The notes beneath the pieces were generated by a model, which worked only from the letters and a program-made list of their open reading frames with translations, had not been told where the DNA came from and searched no databases. A stretch of DNA of 64,000 nt from Grifola frondosa (lineage: Eukaryota; Basidiomycota; Agaricomycetes; Polyporales; Grifolaceae): the NCBI GenBank assembly GCA_001683735.1, contig LUGG01000031.1, forward strand, positions 1-64,000, given 5' to 3'. Shown here piece by piece: positions 33,989 through 45,392 of the stretch; the stretch's first letter is position 1, and the number at the start of each line of letters is the position of its first letter. A program made the position numbers and the translations under genes.

Positions 33989-36136
33989 TCAACGTCCGTT
34001 CACCGTCGCAACTGAATCTCTTCTGCCCACTCCTCCATTAGTCTTATCGTCCGGTATCCGATTCGGATGATCTGGGATTTTAGCGATCTCCAATTTCGCC
34101 TCCTCCCAAGCCTCGAGATTCTGTACGTTGCCATCGTTGAGTGAATTTCGGCTCTGGTAGTGATAATTGTATCTGACCTTTTTACACCAATCTCTATGGC
34201 TCCTTGCCATGCTGATAGTCATCTCCCGCAAATCGGCTACTTTCTGTCGTTGAAAGCGGTCCAGATCGGCTTGGATTGTTGAACTCGAATACTTGAGATC
34301 TTGCGCCGATAGGTGAAGTGCGTCCTCCAGCTATAATCAAACCGAAAATAAGTAAACTCATTTCTGTGAATGGCGGACGAAACCCATGCCTGCGAAATAG
34401 TTTCCCGAGTCTTGCTTATCCCATTGCGCCGAGCACTCTCAGGATCCACATCCATCATCCCATGAAGGGTATAGCTCAATGCGCTCAATAAGCCCATGCC
34501 TGGAGCTCTCCGCTTCACAGGACTGGGCCCCGGATGAGGAGGTAGATAAACCGAAGAGTCGTGCTGTGGCTCTTGAGTTTCTTCTCGAGCCTCTCCGCCG
34601 ACTGCTTCATCCTCGCCTTGACCGCTAACAGACCTTGAATTACTGGTATGACCTTGACTCAATGCCTCCTCCAACCTCCTCGCCTCCCGTTCACTCTTTT
34701 CCAACTCTTCCAGTTGCTCTCGCTTGGCTTCAAGCGCATCCTGAGTCATTTCGTACTGGACATGCTTCTGATGGCGATATACAAGGAGCTTCTTGATGAT
34801 AGACGCGAATTGGGTGTACTCATAGAGAGGCTCCGCCCAATTTTGCTCGAATTCTTGCAGCTTCGGTCCGAGAGTCGCTATAGTTTAGCACACTACATGG
34901 ACGATATTAAGCGCACAACATTCACCAATTTTGTCGTTGACATGTAGCTGGTATCGATGGCTTGTCCTGTCTTCTCGATAGCAGTCGACAACTGACCAGT
35001 CTCGTTCAAACTGAAGCCGTTCAGCGTGGCGCCAAGTTCTGAATGATCCTGAGAGAAATCTGCCTCCATGGAATGACCCTTGAGTAAACATAGACATAAG
35101 CGCAGCATGAACTACGCACCTGACCATCGCTTTATGGTTCTTCGAGTTACCTTCTCCATTGGACCACCCAAATGTGCTGCAAATTTGTTTGTAAAGACTT
35201 CGGAATCTAGGAACCGTTGATCTGGTCTGCGCAATGGATGTGCAGGCGAAGGGTTAGGTAGCGCCGCATATGCAAGGGATGCATTCTGGTCAGTCGGGCT
35301 ATGTGAAGGCGCCTTTAGGATATTCTTCGGTAGCAACGATAACGGTGGTGAGTGCAAGACTTCTGCCTGCAGTATGCGAGATTACAATGGCATAGCAATG
35401 GGCAATCAGCACTGGACTCACCCAAGAGACCTCCCCGTCAAGGAACCTATGGAAGACGTGTTCGTTGGACAAAATGGGATGGCGGGCAATACGATTGAGG
35501 AATGTTTGCAGCATCCGCTTACGCCGCGCAATCATGGCAGCATCCTCTTTAGCTTTGGCTTGTTTCACAGCATACTCTCCTATCGATTGCTTGGAAGGGA
35601 TTGGGGGTATGATGATGGTCGGATAGAGCTTCACGAGGTTTGACCGAAGAGATTCAAACTCGGAGTATCTGTGATGTGCTTCGGCATTCTATTGTACGGA
35701 TTTAGGTCCCAACATGCTCACGAAAGGGTGAAATGCATACCCCGGCTCTGGATAACATATGTTATATAGGGCGAGGACGAGTTAGCAGTTGTCTTCAGAG
35801 CGTCCGTTATCTGCAGAATGAAAGCATATCATTGAAGGTCACATTTGCTGAGATAATGATGATGCTTACCAGAATCTCTACGTCTTCGCCAGAATGCAAC
35901 CATTGGTCTCGCGTGCAGCAGTAGTCACTCTTGAACACTTGTGGTTGCCTGTGAGATCCAGAAGAAGGGAATGTTGGACGCTGGGCAGATGGTGATGACG
36001 GCGGAGAGATTACGCGGGATGGGCGAATGGGGGGAGAAGACGGCTCTGAGAGGTTCACTTTGGATGTAGAGGACGTGTCGGACTGCAAACGATCTGGTTC
36101 CGTCTCGAAAGGATTTTCATCTTCAAAGGGTTCCAT
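33989..36136 (-). CDS. snx41: Sorting nexin, Snx41/Atg20 type (PX-BAR)
   Basis: The minus-strand start is MEPFEDENPFETEPDRLQ (36,136). After a Ser/Pro-rich N-terminus the PX domain begins near FKSDYCCTRDQW. HRYSEFESLRSNLVKLYPTI (about 35,685-35,625) contains the RYSEFE phosphoinositide-binding motif, and KQSIGEYAVKQAKAKEDAAM and RRKRMLQTFLNRIARHPIL complete the domain. The BAR region follows: FSLNETGQLSTAIEKTGQAI, a long helix from ALEAKREQLEELEKSEREAR, then LHGMMDVDPESARRNGISKT and DLDRFQRQKVADLREMT, ending near LEAWEEAKLEIAKIP. Several short introns interrupt it, for example around 34,330-34,390 and 34,125-34,185. Family members bind PI3P on endosomes and act in retrieval of cargo such as Snc1 and in selective autophagy. 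The order and motifs fit well. Atg20 and Snx41 cannot be separated by eye. Confidence 0.88.
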
Positions 36137-36516
36137 TGGGGAGATTGGATTGAAATATTTGTGTAGAACTGCGGGGAGATTATAATGGCAAGGAAGGGAT
36201 GGTACTGGTGATACTCGAGAGAGCCTTGCAGCGCTTAGTGCATTGACAACGTGGCTCACGTGCCCCACTCGACGGGAACAGTACATTGCTAAATACTGCT
36301 AAGTAACACTGTGCATTGGTTTGTATATAGAAACGCTGCTCGAACCAAGACCAATAAAATAACTTGAGACCACAGAATTGAATTGACTCGAAGAACAATG
36401 ATGCAAGGGGACAAGACGGAGGATAGTTGCAAACGACAACAAGGGAATGGGAGTTATCTAACGAGACAGGTTGTTAGAAATCGGCAGACGGTTGTTGAGC
36501 GAGTAAAGAGCGTCAT
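36137..36516. other. Intergenic region, about 380 bp
   Basis: Between the sorting nexin start and the AT-hook gene stop, both on the minus strand. It likely holds the sorting nexin promoter. No distinct element seen. Confidence 0.5.
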
Positions 36517-39379
36517 TCAGATGCTAAGAGGCGGAATGGAAGAACTCGTGCGTTGCATCGACCCGCGACTTTTGTTATTGGGATGATGATGATGCGTTCG
36601 GTGTGGCTGCTGGTAACGATACTGTGAGGACTTGGCAACTAGCTTTCGCTTCATCATTGCCTTCTCTTTCCGTGACTCCTTCTTGGATTTGTTTTGTGTA
36701 GAAGCTGGGACCTGCAATCCCAGACAAGTTGGCGTCCGGTCACCATCTCGGGTGGGCAATAGGACAGGGGATACAATGAGGTTGGCATGTTTGAATTTTG
36801 AACGACTTCCACCGGAACCTCGAGGCTTCTTGTCCGTAGACTTGGGAGGCGCGAACATGGAGTTGCTGATCATGGCCCCCATACCTCCATAGACGCCTAG
36901 GCCATTGTCGGAACCAGCCGATCCATCCACACCAGAAGCTGTAGCGGTTTCACGCGTTCGACGAAACGTCGCCATTGGAATGCGGTCCCATCGATTGAGG
37001 TTTTTCAACAGTATTCCACTTTTCGCGTGACTGCTCGAGGAAGCTAGTTCTACCGTTTCCGTATCATAATCCTGTGTCGTAGGCTCCGAGTCTAGGAGGG
37101 ATGCGTCTAATACGTCATCTAGGTCAATAGCCTCAGCAGATGAAAATTCAGACGTCGGTGTCTGAGAGTGCATAGGAGTTTCCTCCGAAGACTCAAAGGA
37201 ACACATCGTATTTGGTGTCGCAATGAACGCCTCGGGATTCTATATTAATCATGAGATATTACTTGACACTAGATGAGCCATATCACATACCTCTCCCGAA
37301 TTGCGCTGTTGTTCACGACTACGGCCTCCCTCTGCTCGCCTTCGTGTTGTCGACCTTGGATACGGACTAGGAATGTCGCTACCCTTGCCATCAATGATCA
37401 CACAACCGCGCGGGACATCTGCACTAGATACGAAGTTGCCCATAACAGGGTTTCCGCCCTTGCGTCTCGAGGCGACTGGTAAAGAAGCGTCGACTTGCTT
37501 GTCCATCTCGATGTCCTCCAAATCGTCCATGGAGATCTTCCCGGCGAGAATATCTGCAGGCGTTGGGGGAGGGGATCTCCGATGAGCGGAAATCGACGCG
37601 AGTGCGATGCGCATACTGGGAGAAGCATTGGGTGGCACGGGCAGACCAGCAGTATTGCCAATGGTAGACAAAGGGTTGATAGCAGAAACGGTGTGGGCCA
37701 ACGGAAAAGCATCATGGCACGGGGATTAGGGAGGCCGTCAGAGTCCACGAGTTCGTCCTCCGTTGTTTCTCCGTCGCTTTCCTGTAATAAGATATCACCA
37801 GGCCGCTGGTCCCCTATTTCGCCACTTGGATCGGAGCCTTCTGTCTCTGTTTCCATCTCGGTATCGCAGTCGAGCGCCCCAAAGCTGAGGTTGAGATCGA
37901 AGCTATCGCGCCGTCTAGCGTGAGCGAACAAGCCATCCCATCCGAAAGCCAAACCGTCGAGCTCGACTCCGACTTCAAGTTCACCATTGCTACGTCGCAA
38001 CTGAACAGAGGGATCAATATCCATGAGAAGTAAGGCGTCCTCCTCGTCCGCTGACAGGGAATCGGAGTGCTCTATGTCAGAGGTGTCCTCAGCAATATCC
38101 ACGAAGCGCATCGCAGGGGAGGACGAGCCTGAATCCGAGGAATCGTCGAGGTTTGCAAAGAAAAGGTCAGCGTCGAAGGTCGACTCTTCGTCGTCGCTCC
38201 ATCCACTGCCGCCGCCGAAGCTGACCCCGATCCTGCTACTAGTTTCTTCATCGTCCATGTCGGCATCTTCGAGTCCACCCTCTATATCAGCATCAGCATC
38301 TTCCTCTTCATCTTCATCGTCTCCATCCTCGTCCTCATCGGAACTCTCTTCGCTATCCCCATCTGCCTCCTCTTCTGAACCCACACTCTTTTTCCTGGGA
38401 CGAATCTCCCAATTATTACCACTGCCTCGATCACGCTTCCTCTGCCCGACATCACTAGGAAGGAGCTTCCGTCCATGAGACTTGGCCTCTTCCGAAGACA
38501 CAATAAAATGTGTCTCGTCTGCGACTACATCTGAATCGGACTCGTAGCTGAGGGAGGCTTCCGAGTCGGACGACTCCGAAGAGCTCGAATGAGAAGATGA
38601 AGAAGCAGCAGAAACAAAAGTGGGAAACATTCCTGCGAGTTCGTTGTCGCTGCAATCAGCCGCGGAGGAATTCGCGATAGGTTTTGCGACGATATTCTGA
38701 GCCTTGCGGCCTGTCGTGGTTCTGGCCTTGTATTCTTTGTCGCCCTTGTCCGCGGGAGCTTTCTTCTTGGGAGCGGTATATCTGGCAGCCGTTCGCCCAT
38801 TGACCGACGATGTATGAGTGGGAATAACGGACTTTCCGGCAGAAGTGCTGTGTCGGTGAGAGATGCCGCGTGCCGCAGACGGGGATGCGAAGTTTGTATC
38901 GTAGCCAGTAGCGCTCGCTGTTATTACTTTGGTAGCTTCGCGCGTCGCAACGGCAGCCTTTGGTGGGCGGCCTCGGCGTTTGGGAGCAGAGGAATCGTAG
39001 AGTACGGGTGCGGGCTGGTGTGAGAAAGCATTGGCATCTGTGGTGGCGAATTGCTGGGATGAGTGAGACGGTAACGGGTTGGAAGGCGGATGATCTGTTG
39101 CATGCTGTTTGCGAAACTTGAGATTGGCAGGAAGGGTCAGCTTGATTTTGAGAGGATGGGGGAAGCGGTGGTCGGTACTGAGCTGCCAGTGGAGGTGCCG
39201 AAAATAGAGATAGAGGGCAGTGAAGGTACGATTGCGATGTTCCTGTGAGTAGACTCTGCCTTTTTGCGACATGTACACTCGCTCTCGCATACCGGGCATA
39301 TGTCGTCCTCGTCTTCTTCTGGCAAGGGCGAGGCCGTACTTGCGACGACGCCTACGGGATGGGCATGAGGAGGCGACAT
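36517..39379 (-). CDS. Large acidic AT-hook protein, probably nuclear; function unknown
   Basis: The likely start MSPPHAHPVGVVAST is at 39,379. The N-terminus has a compact cysteine motif, CPVCESECTC (about 39,312-39,283). A short intron (about 39,188-39,236) joins NIAI to LSTDHRFPHPLKIKL. An AT-hook KRRGRPPKA lies near 38,975-38,950, followed by a lysine-rich part, then Ser- and Asp/Glu-rich tracts (38,600-38,230), and LDDSSDSGSSS and DTSDIEHSDSLSADEED. The frame changes at 37,705-37,708, where one extra base in the AAAA run would join MMLF to PLAHTVSAINPL. The last segments (37,701-36,517) include STHAKSG-like and WDRIPMATFRRTR sequence and a His/Asn-rich basic tail. It may be a DNA-binding co-regulator. 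I do not recognise the family. Confidence 0.75.
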
Positions 39380-40002
39380 TGAGGAAGTTTGCTGTTTCTG
39401 GGGATCTGCGAGGCACGATGAGATAGGAGATTGAAAAATGGTATATCGGACAAGAACAATGAGAGGGTATATCAACGTGTTACACAGGACCGATCATAGG
39501 GCAGGCTACTCCGACTACGGATGAAAGATGTAACGACGAGTGACGATGACAATGCAGTCCGCGCGACTCTGCAACGAGCACAAGTCGCATGAAGCGAACG
39601 AACTGAAGCAGATGTGCAGGGGTGAAGGGAAATAGGTTCCAATGGTTGACGGAGGCGGAAGGGACGACATACTTGACACAAAACTCTTTTTTGCCATTGG
39701 TAGGACTGGAGCATTTGTCTAATGGATAGAAATCCAGGATTGCTTTGGAAGGGGGGCAATGAGATGAGGGGAAGGAGAAAAGGCCTTGGGAGGAGCTGGG
39801 AACTCCGGAGATGAAAGGCTTCGCAACAATCCGACCAAGTCGAAGTTCGCAACCGAGCACCGGCGCCTATCTCGCTTTGCATGCTCGCGTGCTCTTTCTT
39901 TTTTCTTCTCCGAGCCTAACCACAGGCAGTCTTTGGCCAGGCAGCCTGTACATCTTTTCTCAAATCTCGTCATTGTCACCGCCAGCTTGCCGTGCTACGG
40001 AC
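39380..40002. promoter_or_regulatory. Shared upstream region of two divergent genes
   Basis: The AT-hook gene (minus, start 39,379) and Bfr2 (plus, start 40,003) diverge across about 620 bp, which must contain both promoters. CT-rich tracts such as 39,894-39,910 lie just before the Bfr2 start. Open frames on the minus strand here (for example 39,719-39,979) lack family features and are probably fortuitous. Confidence 0.5.
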
Positions 40003-41407
40003 ATGTCCTCTCGTACGTTATGCCATCTTTTCCACGACATATCCCCGCTTACCACCTCTATGTTTTCAGGCCTCCCACTCCCCGAGCAACTATTTCAACT
40101 CTCTCAAACTGCTCCTGATGGCGCGTTCTATTATGTCCTCGTGTGATCCACGCCTTACCTCAAGCTTGATCACCAGACCTTGACCTCGAGGATGCTCAAG
40201 AATTCGTCCACTCAGATCATCAAGTTTCTATCTCGATGACCGCCATGTCAGATGATTCTGCCACACCGCTTGCTGGGAACACACAAAGAGACGACGACCT
40301 TACCTCGAATCTGCGCAAGACCCACGAGAGCGACCAGCGAAGGCAAAGCAGTGTCTCGACAGATTGTGTGTTTTCCCCCGGCACCATAGTGCGTGCTAAC
40401 ATCAGGCACAGGCGTTATGGGACTCCCTACTCGATGCTCGGATACAGCTCCAGAAGGCTGTCAATGCAGCAAATAAATTACCTCAAGTACGTCTTCCCTA
40501 ACGTATTGCTCCGGGCCTGGATTTCATCACGTCATTAGAGTTCCAAGCTGCAAGCTTTCACCTCTCGCGACCTGGGCAATGCAACGCTCCGTGGTATGCT
40601 CACCGAAGCTACCTGCCTCTCAGAAGAGCTCTTCACATTACAAGAAGTAGGTTTTCTTGTTGTGGTGGTTTATCGGATACTGAAGCCGTTGCTCAGACTC
40701 AATTACGTACCAACGAGTCGATCGATGCACCCGCGCGCAAGCGACGCAAGATTGATTGTGATCAGAACACGTTCAACGACTTTTCAGAGTGGTTGGTCGA
40801 CTTGTCGTCTTCTGCTTCCTCCCTCGAGGCTTGTTATCACTCCCATCTTGTCGAAACCTTGACTAAATGGTCTGCCAAAGTTCAAGCCGTTGCCCCGAAC
40901 GTTCTTCTTCCAGATAATCGTGGATCGTTCCTCCGTGATATGGATATAGGGGCTTCCAAGCATCTCACGGGCATTGTCAGCATGGTTGATGATGTATTAC
41001 GCACCGATGGAGGGAAGCTGCTAGGTCGAACTCAAACTCGAAGGGACAAGGGAACGCGGTTAGGATCCGCTGAGACCCTATCCGAACGACCGCACGGCGA
41101 TCACGACGACAACGAAGAATCTGAGCTTTTTGACGATACGGATTTCTATCAACAACTTCTACGGGATGTCATACAGAGTCGCGGCGGACCAGAGTCTCAA
41201 GGGGGCGAGCAGGAATGGGTCAAACAGCAGAGAGAGAGGAAAGCGAGACGCAAGAAAGCGGTGGACACGAAGGCAAGTAAAGGTCGGAAGCTGCGGTACG
41301 AGGTGCATTCGAAGTTGCAGAACTTTATGGTGCCCGTGCCCGTGAGCGTAGGGGAGTGGCATGACGAGCAGATTGATGGGTTGTTCAGCTCATTACTGGT
41401 GGCGTAG
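40003..41407 (+). CDS. bfr2: Bfr2/AATF (TRAUB-domain) ribosome biogenesis factor
   Basis: The start ATG at 40,003 gives MSS, then an intron (40,013-40,069) leading to RLPLPEQLFQLSQTAPD. After an unclear junction near 40,120-40,190 the acidic part reads LDLEDAQEFVHSD and LRKTHESDQRR. An exon at about 40,410 contains ALWDSLLDARIQLQKAVNAA, the leucine-zipper segment of AATF. Introns at about 40,491-40,539 and 40,651-40,690 follow. The C-terminus carries KRRKIDCDQNTFNDFSEWL, then DDTDFYQQLLRDVIQSR, KKAVDTKASKGRKLRYEVHS and KLQNFMVPVP, the hallmark of the TRAUB domain, ending at 41,405-41,407. In yeast Bfr2 works in the nucleolar 90S pre-ribosome for 18S rRNA maturation. Identification is firm; the second exon boundary is not. 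Confidence 0.9.
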
Positions 41408-41656
41408 CTGTGTATGATGTTGGTTCTGAATGAACGCAATCATTGGGGATTCAGACGCTGTTACTATGTGTGGCTGATCGCTGGTGGTGCTCCGAGCATT
41501 TTCTGCTATAAATCTCGAGATTGACATGAATACCAAAAAAGGCAAGTGTTGTTGCGATAGCGTGGCTCAGCGCTCAGCGACACAGCGCCTCACAGCGCCC
41601 AGCGATATCACAAACTGTGTATTGTCTAGCTCGACTGTCTCTCCCGTTTCTGCGAA

Positions 41657-44600
41657 ATGTCGTCCACCAGCCCCCTTGTCGCCAAATCAAAACCTCGTCG
41701 GAATGCTACTCTTTCCTGTGCAGAGTGCAGGCGGTGTGTTATGTCCCCATCTGGTCTGAGATCCGCGCCCTTACCTCCACCTTGATCATCTCGCTAAAGG
41801 CTTAAGCTCAGGTCCGTCCTTGTCGTACTTTCCTCCCACTAATCCTTTTTCATTGCGAATTCCAAAAAATAGATGTTCTCGAGTCTTCCCGTGTACCAGC
41901 TGTGTCAAGAAGGGGTGTGCTGCAATCTGTCCCGATGGTATGTTTGCCCACTCTCGTTTTCGCCACCATTTCCTCATGATCCGTAAGGTTCCCTTACGAC
42001 GGGAAAGGGAAACAGGTAACTCCTTTTTCAGAATATGTGATGGTGGTTCTCAGCCGGCACATAGATTTGTACTCGCAAACACCGAAGTTCTCCACGAGAA
42101 GATATCTGTGTTAGCAAACCGTGTCAGGCAATTGGAGGATGCATTGCATGAAGCCCACTCTGCCCTCTCACATGAACGCCATCCCCTTTTGTCAGATGAT
42201 CTTTTGCAGTTGAAACGACCGTTGGAAAGAGAAGCACCCGAGGAAACTCTGAGAGACCAAGACGTTGAGACTGCGGAAGCGATAGACGCCGTTGGCTCAT
42301 TGTGAGATAAACGTTCTCTTCTTCTCCCAACCTAACGCGTTTAAATGCTCCAGATCTATTACCGAGTCTGGGCATACCAAATTCTACGGCACCACGGCGA
42401 ATGCCTGGGTAAGTAGTAAGCTTCTTCTACTTGTAGTCATTTCGGTCTCACGTTGGCGCTCTAGTACCTCTTACAGGTGAGCAATTTCGAGCTATCGGCC
42501 GAGATCCGTGTTACATTATCCCCGTTAGAATGAAGCCGGAAGCGACGATGAGGTGGAAAGTCCGCAAATACCATTGCCGACGGATATTCATTGGCTTAGC
42601 CATACGTTCCCATTCTCTTCGAGTGTACATGAGACAGGCATTGGTATTCGCAGTTCAATAATGGCCCTGTTGCCGGAAGCTTCGAAAGCCCGTCGTTTGG
42701 CTGGGATATATTATCAACACGCAGCATGGATGTACGTCACTGGGCCCATCTTTTTCGCCAACCTTTTACAAACGCAAAAATTAGGTACACACCAGTCCCG
42801 GATGTAGAATTTTATGGGAGCATTTTTCCCGGTATCTATGAGCAGAGGATGGACTCAGATCCAGCTCCGATGGACTCCCATCGGCTTGCCGTATTGTGTT
42901 TAGTACTTGGCCTAGGGGCCCTCCTCGATCTGGAAAAACCATCGTTGTCTTCCGAGGCTACTCGTTACTACCAGCTCGGCCGCGCAGCCCTATCTTTGGA
43001 TTCGATACTAGAAGCTCAATCGATACCGGCAATCCAAGCATTGGTTGGTGCTTTCTCCAAACCGATGTCCACGGACTCTCGCTAATAGCACGTGAGTAGA
43101 TCCTCATGTGCCACTTCATGTTCTTTTCCTTTGTCGAAGGGCCGTTGGGCCCTTATGGGGCTCGCGGTAAAGCTAGCGCAGAGCGTGAGTAATCACATTT
43201 TTTGCCGTGAACCAAAGGATGAATAATATTTCATAATATTTCACCAGCTTGGCCTCCGTGAGATCATTCCAATTCGATCCTGTCTCGAACTTTGCTGATG
43301 TTTATGGCGAATAGACCGCGATAGTGGCAAATGGAACCTCAGTCCTGAGGAGACTTTCAGGCGACGTTCCCTCTTTTACGAGCTGTATACGTACGACTCA
43401 TGGCAGGTGAGTCTGACGTTCGATAAGGACGAGCACAGCATTTGTACAGGCGGTAATGACCTTTCTACAGAGTCTTACATATGGGAGACCACCATCTTTC
43501 GCACCGGCCTTCATTGACTGCCAAATGGCAGAGGAGACAACCAAACTAGACCAAGGAGATGTTGAAATGAGCTGTATGTCCTCGTTCTTCCCATATAGCG
43601 GATGCTTTCCCGTGCTGATCATTATATCTGTTTGTGTGGCTCAGTTGCTGCATGGAAGCACCGTTTTTCGTTCAAATGTCTCAGCGTCGTTCACGAGCAA
43701 GCCTTTGGAGCCCGCGTACCCAGCTATCGGAGTATACAGGACCTTGATAAGAAAGTGCGAGACTTCTACGTGCCGCCTTCCTTGCGTGTACCCGGCTTTG
43801 GTGGAGCGAAGATGGAGACGCAGCCAGCACAATGCACGATTGAATTGACGATGCAGCGATATATCACATTCGCTATCAAGGAGATTTGTGCGTATGAATA
43901 GCCTCCTCAAACTGTCTGAAATTGGCCTTATTTACCATCCACTTTCGATAAGCGCTCTTTTACCTGCATCGCGGATTCTTTGCAAGAGCCATTGAAGATC
44001 ATCCGGAAGATCCACTAGGCAGTAAATATGCACCGTCGGTCTTGGCAGCCTATAACAGCGCGTGCTCCTTCGTCGGTTTGATTAAGAGTCTCTACTCACA
44101 ACATCCCGGTCTCACCGAAAGAATGTGGTTCTTATTTACGCATGTTTTCTCGTGCACTGTATGTCTTCATTCAGCTGTTCGATATTGTTGCCTGATGTAT
44201 AGTCACAGATCGCGCTCGGGTCAATCCCAACAAAGTGTCCCGACATGGTCTTGGCGCCGTCCGCATTGTCTCACCTTGATTCCGCGTACAACCTCTTTAA
44301 TGAGGTGTCCAGCAACGCACGAGCTGCGAAGGTTCTTGTGGGTACAATGTCTTTTGATTCAGATATTGGTTGTGATGAGAAATATTACAGCCGGTTTTAC
44401 GCAAGCTCAAAGATCGAGCTACGCTATCTATGTCGGAAGCGCAGGCAAGGAAGACATCGGCTCCGTCGTCCGCTCGTCCTATCATAGATGATCCTACAGT
44501 CAAACAAGAAGACGAGGAGCTAGCAGCGCTGGGGGAAAGACCCGGTTGGTGCCACGAAAATCACCGTCTCTCCCGGCATCCCCACAAGGGACTGTAGCAT

Positions 44601-44946
44601 CGAGTCCCTCAGAGCCCCCTTCGCACGCATACCCTCCCATCGATCGTCCTTCCATGGTCGACTCTCACATCCATGTCCAGGCGCCATTACAATGGCAAGG
44701 CTACATCCAGGCGCCTGATGTTTATAGTGATTACTCCTACCCAGCCGCCGTTGGACAATGGCAGCAAGACACTAGCTACATGCAAACACATATTCCCATG
44801 GATATGGGACCAATACAGTATTCCTCATACCCGTCCCTCCTGCGGGATCTTATATACCCGGGCAGTCGCCCATGGACGCTCATATGCATATTGCCGATCC
44901 AGATGCATCTTGGAGACACCTGCTCGCGCAATTCAATCAGGTTTAG
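41657..44946 (+). CDS. Zn(2)-Cys(6) transcription factor, paralogue 1 (C-terminal frame breaks)
   Basis: The start MSSTSPLVAKSKPRRN is at 41,657. The zinc cluster is assembled from three exons: CAECR, a 13-nt micro-exon (41,800-41,812) giving RLKLR, and CSRVFPCTSCVKKGCAAICP. After LTTGKGN, an exon at 42,062 gives FVLANTEVLHEKISVLANRV, a coiled-coil linker. A 12-nt exon (42,465-42,476) gives YLLQ. Then come AGIYYQHAAWM, the fungal-specific transcription factor domain with RRRSLFYELYTYD and YGRPPSF, and LFYLHRGFFARAIEDHPEDP. The last exon slips twice: at GGGGG 44,531-44,535 (KTRLVPRKSPSLP lies one frame away) and at CCC 44,830-44,832. The homologous end SPMDAHMHIADPDASWRHLL stops at 44,944-44,946; the uncorrected frame would stop at 45,028. 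The target genes are unknown. Its paralogue lies 11 kb to the right. Confidence 0.85.
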
Positions 44947-45392
44947 TGGAAGGCTCTTATCGGTTATTTCTTGGAGGGTTGATTATGGGCTTTTTCTATT
45001 GTCATGTATGACACTCGATGCGTTATGATTATCCATTTAACTTGGTAGTACCAGCGGTGATGGCACGTGATTGACGCTGGAAAGTCGCGACGCGACGATG
45101 ATCGTGGGTGACGCGACAGTGCTGTACTGTGCTGCACTGTACTGTAACTGTACCGAGTTCTTCAAGGTCGTCCTGAGTCTTGCTCAGCTTTAGCGGCTCC
45201 CCAGGGCTCTATTGGCACTCGCCCAATGCTCATACTTCTGTTCTCAACATCTACATCACAAGTCTCTACTCGTACCATCCGTCGCCTCGCCCACGAAGCA
45301 GGATCACGTTAACTCGTAGTTTTCACCAGGTCCTACTTGATTCCACCGACCATAACTGAGATCCATTTCTCGCGGGTCTCTGCTTTGGAAAG
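44947..45392. other. Intergenic region, about 445 bp
   Basis: Contains a short internally repetitive stretch of 'gtactgt' and 'gctgcactgt' words (about 45,118-45,155). Probably the zinc-transporter promoter. Confidence 0.45.

Noticed and set aside
38023..38478. 151-residue plus-strand Ser-rich frame
   Set aside because: Antisense shadow of the Asp/Glu/Ser-rich tract of the AT-hook gene.
39479..39979. Overlapping minus-strand frames as an extra gene between the AT-hook gene and Bfr2
   Set aside because: No conserved phrase, and it occupies the shared promoter of two divergent genes.
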